Assembly (NCBI GenBank): GCA_019454225.1
Contig: CP075370.1
Location: 3,900,001 to 3,964,000 of the forward strand
Source: Paracoccaceae bacterium
GTDB taxonomy: Bacteria > Pseudomonadota > Alphaproteobacteria > Rhodobacterales > Rhodobacteraceae
Length of the DNA: 64,000 bases
Direction: 5' to 3'
In this document: piece by piece, positions 60,545 to 64,000 of the stretch
How the letters are laid out: the number at the start of each line of letters is the position of its first letter
How positions within the stretch are numbered: position 1 is the first letter of the stretch
Position numbers and translations under genes: made by a program
Notes under the pieces: model-generated
Databases searched by the model: none
The model's input: the letters and a program-made list of their open reading frames with translations, nothing else
What the model was told of the DNA's origin: nothing

Positions 60545-61824
60545 CAGTCATCCCCCGTCGCATAGACCTGCGCGCCGCCGACAAAGGTGGCATGCACCCG
60601 GCCCTCCATCCTGGCACCATCGAACGGAGTATTGCGCGATTTCGACCGCAGGCGAAACCGGTCAAGCACGAAGGGCGCGTCGGGATCGAACAGCACGAGG
60701 TCCGCAGGTGCCCCCGTCGCGAGGCGCCCCCCCGGCAACCCGAGGCGCCGCGCAGGGTTCAGCGCCAGCGCGCGGAACAGTCCGGGCAGATCGACCGCGC
60801 CCGCGTGATACAGCCGCAACGCACCCGGCAGCAGCGTCTGCAGGCCCACGGCACCCGTTGCGGCCTCCTCGAACGGCAGGCGCTTGTCCTCCTCATCCGC
60901 CGGGGTGTGCATCGAACAGATCACGTCGAGCACGCCCTCGGCCACCGCCTGCACCATGGCAAGCCGATCACTCTCGGACCGCAGGGGCGGGGTCAGGCGA
61001 AAGAAGGTGCGATAGTCGCCGACATCCAGTTCGTTCAGTGTCAGGTGATGCACCGACACACCCGCCGTCACGTCAAGCCCCGCGGCGCGGGCCCTTTGCA
61101 GCGCAGGCAGCGCCCTGGCCGTGGTGATCTGGTCGGCGTGATAGCGGACGCCGGTCATTTCGACCATGCCAAGGTCACGGTCCAGCGCGATGGCCTCGGC
61201 CATCGGATGCACCGCAGGCAGGCCGCGCAGTGACGCGAACTTGCCGCTGGTGGCCGATGCGCCGCGGCTCAGGACCGGGTCCTGCGGATGGCCCACAACC
61301 AGCGCACCCAGTGACCGCGCATAGGTCATCGCGCGCGCCAGAACCCGGGTATCCTGAACCACATGGAATACGTCGGTGAAGGCCACCGCACCGGCATCCA
61401 GCAGGAACCCGATCTCGGTCATCTCGCGCCCGTCGCGCCCCTTGGTCAGCGCCGCCATATGGCGGATGCGCACCGGGCTGGCGGCGGCGGCCCGGCGTGT
61501 CACGAACTCCAGTGTCTCGGGGGTGTCGATGGCGGGCAGGGTGTCGGGGCGGGCGACGATGGTCGTGACCCCGCCTGCCGCTGCGGCCAGACCCGCGGAG
61601 CGGAAGGATTCGCGGTGCCGCTCGCCCGGCTCGCCGATCTTGACGCCCCAGTCCACGATGCCCGGCGCAAGACAGGCGCCGCGCCCGTCGATCACCTGCG
61701 CGCCCTTGGGCGCCTCGCCATCGCGGGCCACGATCACGCCACCCTCGGCGGTCAGGCTGCCTTCGTCGTCGCCGCCTGCCTCCGGGTCGATCAGGCGGAT
61801 ATTGGTGAAATGCAGCAGCGTCAT
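60544..61824 (-). CDS. Dihydroorotase homologue with degenerate active site (PyrC-like/PyrX type)
   Basis: 426-aa amidohydrolase-fold protein aligned with multifunctional/bacterial class I dihydroorotase. The usual DxHxHxREPG metal motif reads DWGVKIGEPG at residues 58-67, so both metal His (positions 60 and 62) are Gly and Lys. The late TDHAPH motif reads SMHTPA. VHHLTLNE is kept. Known inactive PyrC relatives serve as structural partners of PyrB in Pseudomonas; such a role is inferred here. It is one small gene away from pyrB. Another active dihydroorotase would be needed elsewhere in the genome. Confidence 0.9.
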   Translation of the reverse strand: MTLLHFTNIRLIDPEAGGDDEGSLTAEGGVIVARDGEAPKGAQVIDGRGACLAPGIVDWGVKIGEPGERHRESFRSAGLAAAAGGVTTIVARPDTLPAIDTPETLEFVTRRAAAASPVRIRHMAALTKGRDGREMTEIGFLLDAGAVAFTDVFHVVQDTRVLARAMTYARSLGALVVGHPQDPVLSRGASATSGKFASLRGLPAVHPMAEAIALDRDLGMVEMTGVRYHADQITTARALPALQRARAAGLDVTAGVSVHHLTLNELDVGDYRTFFRLTPPLRSESDRLAMVQAVAEGVLDVICSMHTPADEEDKRLPFEEAATGAVGLQTLLPGALRLYHAGAVDLPGLFRALALNPARRLGLPGGRLATGAPADLVLFDPDAPFVLDRFRLRSKSRNTPFDGARMEGRVHATFVGGAQVYATGDD

Positions 61825-61828
61825 CGCG

Positions 61829-62389
61829 CTAGCCCCCGATCCAGATCACAAGCGCGGTCAGCGCGAACATCACCGCCAGCGCCAGCATCGCCAGCATCCC
61901 GCCCATCCGCGCATCCGACCGGGGCGACCGCGTGGCAGGCGGCACGATGACCCCCTTTGCACCGCCTGCGGGCAGGGGCTCGAACCGCACCGGCGGCGCG
62001 CCTTCTTCCAGCCATGCCCCGATCAGGGTCAGCCGGGGGTCGGGTGTCAGCGTTGCGGGCCCGCCCACCGCGCCCGGCAGCAGGATCAGCACCGGTCCCC
62101 GCAACCCGTCCAGTCGGGTCCGGTCGTCGCGCAGCGCATCCCCGGGGATCGCATGCGCCTCGGCAAGATAGCCCGCCAGACCCATCTCTGCGGTATCGGC
62201 CGCATCGAACACCTCGACGCGGGCGGGGTCCAGCGTCGCCACCCCCAGAAGACCGGCCAGCCAGGCGGCGCGGTCGTGAACGGCCCTGACATCTTCGGTC
62301 AGCCGCCGGATGTCGGACATGGGCAGCGCCAGCGCAAAGACCCGCAGCACCCCGCGCTCTCCGGCAGGGATGACGATCTGCCCGGTCAA
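61829..62389 (-). CDS. Membrane-anchored hypothetical protein of the pyr operon
   Basis: 186-aa protein. Residues 1-155 are soluble, with [13 protein letters not shown] and [18 protein letters not shown]. The C-terminus [24 protein letters not shown] is a single membrane anchor. No family is recognised. Its start overlaps the pyrB stop (ATGA), and it precedes the pyrC-like gene by 4 bp, so it could tether the PyrB/PyrC-like complex to the membrane. This is conjecture. Confidence 0.75.
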   Translation of the reverse strand: MTGQIVIPAGERGVLRVFALALPMSDIRRLTEDVRAVHDRAAWLAGLLGVATLDPARVEVFDAADTAEMGLAGYLAEAHAIPGDALRDDRTRLDGLRGPVLILLPGAVGGPATLTPDPRLTLIGAWLEEGAPPVRFEPLPAGGAKGVIVPPATRSPRSDARMGGMLAMLALAVMFALTALVIWIGG

Positions 62390-63348
62390 ACCATCACCCC
62401 GACCGCCCGCCGCCCCCGTTCCTCGCGCAGGTTGCGCGCCAGAAGGTCCATGCAGGCCATGCGCACCGCCACACCCATCTCGACCTGGTCCTGGATCACC
62501 GAACGGTTGATGTCATCGGCCAGCGTGCCGTCGATCTCGACCCCCCGGTTCATCGGCCCCGGGTGCATCACGATGGCATCGGGTTTCGCCCTGGCCAGCT
62601 TTTCGGCGTCAAGGCCGTAGCGATGATAGTATTCGCGCAAGGACGGGATGAAGCCTCCGTCCATCCGTTCCTTCTGCAGGCGCAGCATCATCACGACATC
62701 GGCGCCTTCCAGCCCGGCCTTCATGTCGTCGGTCACCTCGCAGCCGAACTCGGCCACGCCGGGCGGCATCAGCGTCGGCGGCGCGATCAGGCGGATCCGG
62801 TTCTCCATCTTCCCCAGAAGGATCAGGTTCGACCGCGCCACGCGGCTGTGGGCGACATCGCCGCAGATCGCCACAGTCAGCCGCTGGATGCGCCCCTTGG
62901 CCCGGCGGATCGTCAGCGCGTCCAGCAGGGCCTGCGTCGGGTGCTCGTGCCGTCCGTCGCCGGCGTTCAGCACGGCGCAATCCACCTTCTGCGCCAGCAG
63001 GTTGACCGCCCCGGAACTGGGGTGCCGGACGACCAGCAGATCGGGATGCATGGCGTTCAGCGTCATGGCCGTGTCGATCAGCGTCTCGCCCTTCTTCACC
63101 GAGGACTGCGCCACCGACATGTTCATCACATCCGCGCCCAGCCGCTTGCCCGCCAGCTCGAAACTGGCCTGCGTGCGCGTGGAGGCCTCGAAGAACATGT
63201 TGATCTGCGTCATTCCGGCAAGGACGTTGGCCTGCTTCACCGTGCGCCGGTTCAGGTCGACGTAGCGGTCGGCAAGGTCCAGCACCGTGCGGATATCGTC
63301 GGGGGCCAGATGCTCGATGCCCAGCAGGTGACGGGCGCGGAAGGTCAT
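62386..63348 (-). CDS. pyrB: Aspartate carbamoyltransferase catalytic chain
   Basis: 320-aa cytoplasmic enzyme making carbamoyl-aspartate. The carbamoyl-phosphate motif [13 protein letters not shown] spans residues 52-64. [11 protein letters not shown] and [13 protein letters not shown] near 130-146 are substrate segments, and [16 protein letters not shown] and HPGPMNRG(VE) form the aspartate site. There is no pyrI regulatory gene nearby. ATG 63348 matches the family start. It is the first gene of pyrB - membrane protein - pyrC-like - plsY - secreted protein. Confidence 0.96.
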   Translation of the reverse strand: MTFRARHLLGIEHLAPDDIRTVLDLADRYVDLNRRTVKQANVLAGMTQINMFFEASTRTQASFELAGKRLGADVMNMSVAQSSVKKGETLIDTAMTLNAMHPDLLVVRHPSSGAVNLLAQKVDCAVLNAGDGRHEHPTQALLDALTIRRAKGRIQRLTVAICGDVAHSRVARSNLILLGKMENRIRLIAPPTLMPPGVAEFGCEVTDDMKAGLEGADVVMMLRLQKERMDGGFIPSLREYYHRYGLDAEKLARAKPDAIVMHPGPMNRGVEIDGTLADDINRSVIQDQVEMGVAVRMACMDLLARNLREERGRRAVGVMV

Positions 63349-63453
63349 CGGGTGGCATCCCCCTTGGACGTGACTGCCGCGCTTATAGAAACCCCGGACC
63401 ATCCGGGCAAGCCGGGTTGCCGGTTCCGGGGCGCAGGCCTAGCGTTGTCGCCC

Positions 63454-64000
63454 ATGGGAATCGACCTCGACCTGACACAGGCCGCCGGATGGCAGGCCGC
63501 CCTTGCCGCGCTCGACTGGCAGCGGGAGCTCGGCGTGTCCGAGGTGATCGGCGATGATCCGGTCGATGCCTATGCCCTGCCCGACGATCCGCCATGGCGA
63601 AACCGCCAGGCGTCCGCGCCGCGCCCCGCCGCCGCACCGGCTGCCGCAGCCACGGCCACGGCGCCTCCCGACGACCCCGTGGCCGCCGCCCGGGCGGCCG
63701 CGCGGGCGGCGCGCACGCTGCCGGACCTGCGCGCGGCGCTTGCGGCCTATGACCATTGCGACCTGAAGAAGGGCGCGAGATCGCTGGTGTTTTCCGACGG
63801 CCTGCCGGGTGCGCGGGTGCTGATCCTCGGCGAGGCGCCGGGCCGCGAGGAGGATCTGGAGGGGCGCCCCTTCGTCGGCCGCGCCGGACAGTTGCTGGAC
63901 CGGATGTTCGCCGCCATCGGGCTGTCGCGCACCGCCCTTGCGCCAAGTAACGCGCTCTACATCACCAATGTCAGCCCCTGGCGCCCGCCCGCCAACCGCG
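63454..64000 (+). CDS. Family-4-like uracil-DNA glycosylase, N-terminal part
   Basis: Partial gene; 182 codons are visible and it continues past the right edge. An Ala/Pro-rich linker (residues 52-85) follows a short helical start. The catalytic signature GEAPGREEDLEGRPFVGRAGQLLDRMF is at 126-152 and TNVSPWRPPANR at 171-182. The usual Fe-S start CxxC near residue 99 reads YDHCDLKKGA with only one Cys (C102), as in several alphaproteobacterial relatives. It removes uracil from DNA. Divergent from pyrB. Confidence 0.87.
   Translation, partial: MGIDLDLTQAAGWQAALAALDWQRELGVSEVIGDDPVDAYALPDDPPWRNRQASAPRPAAAPAAAATATAPPDDPVAAARAAARAARTLPDLRAALAAYDHCDLKKGARSLVFSDGLPGARVLILGEAPGREEDLEGRPFVGRAGQLLDRMFAAIGLSRTALAPSNALYITNVSPWRPPANR

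Noticed and set aside
1..64000. tRNA, rRNA, CRISPR, IS element, prophage or attachment sites
   Set aside because: I looked for T-loop GTTCRAN patterns, regular direct repeats, transposase or integrase motifs and found none.

Overview
The window is dense, uniformly GC-rich DNA of an alphaproteobacterium. The best guess is a Rhodobacterales/Paracoccaceae member. Supporting signs are the SoxE/SoxF/SoxT set with a SqrR-type regulator, DUF6455 and DUF167 proteins, a PcaQ-DCHGB cluster, the order pyrB - membrane protein - pyrC-like - plsY, two periplasmic glucan genes, and many ATGA-type overlaps. I see about 71 protein genes, including one partial gene at each edge. I see no tRNA, rRNA, CRISPR array, insertion sequence or prophage. 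Codon use and base composition look even throughout.

Layout. (1) 1-8.0 kb: a dipeptide/oligopeptide-type ABC importer operon on the minus strand that ends in a flavin-reductase-like protein, divergent from a GntR regulator and a TRZ/ATZ-type amidohydrolase. (2) 8.0-9.2 kb: gluconokinase, a possible coupled small secreted peptide and a glycine-zipper lipoprotein. (3) 9.2-12.9 kb: soxF and soxE, divergent from a persulfide-sensing ArsR regulator and a SoxT/YeeE-type transporter; the core soxXYZABCD genes are not in the window. (4) 12.8-19.4 kb: a LysR regulator divergent from a six-gene operon with a dimethylargininase/arginine-deiminase-like hydrolase, a polyamine-type ABC importer and a metallo-beta-lactamase-fold protein. 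(5) 19.4-23.7 kb: opgG-opgH (osmoregulated periplasmic glucans) and an EEP-fold phosphodiesterase. (6) 23.7-30.0 kb: a BktB-like thiolase, maleylacetoacetate isomerase, MFS carrier, MBL hydrolase, fumarylacetoacetase, a DinB-like protein and two mini membrane proteins, which together look like lower homogentisate catabolism.

(7) 30.0-42.6 kb is the most distinctive part. Two GntR regulators face away from each other beside a TRAP transporter. The TRAP genes are divergent from type II dehydroquinase, a Gfo/Idh/MocA dehydrogenase and an HpaI-like aldolase. Then comes PcaQ, divergent from pcaD-pcaC-pcaH-pcaG, a DUF849 beta-keto acid cleavage enzyme (BKACE) and pcaB. I infer uptake and breakdown of a hydroaromatic or polyhydroxy acid (quinate/shikimate-like) toward protocatechuate. 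In this model the BKACE may split beta-ketoadipate into succinyl-CoA and acetoacetate, replacing the usual PcaIJ plus PcaF steps. Fumarylacetoacetase also releases acetoacetate, so both aromatic routes may meet at that compound.

(8) 42.6-64 kb is mostly housekeeping: small conserved proteins, an M48 lipoprotein protease, an SDR lacking the usual catalytic lysine, an RsmC-like methyltransferase, ClpS, a HAD hydrolase, a D,D-carboxypeptidase with a SPOR-like tail, YqgE, a DsbD-N-like protein, an RND pump with its adaptor, a Tat-exported MBL protein, a small zinc metallopeptidase, glutamyl-tRNA synthetase, PlsY, a catalytically degenerate PyrC homologue, PyrB and a partial family-4 uracil-DNA glycosylase.

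All functional calls come from reading motifs and order by eye; no database search was run.
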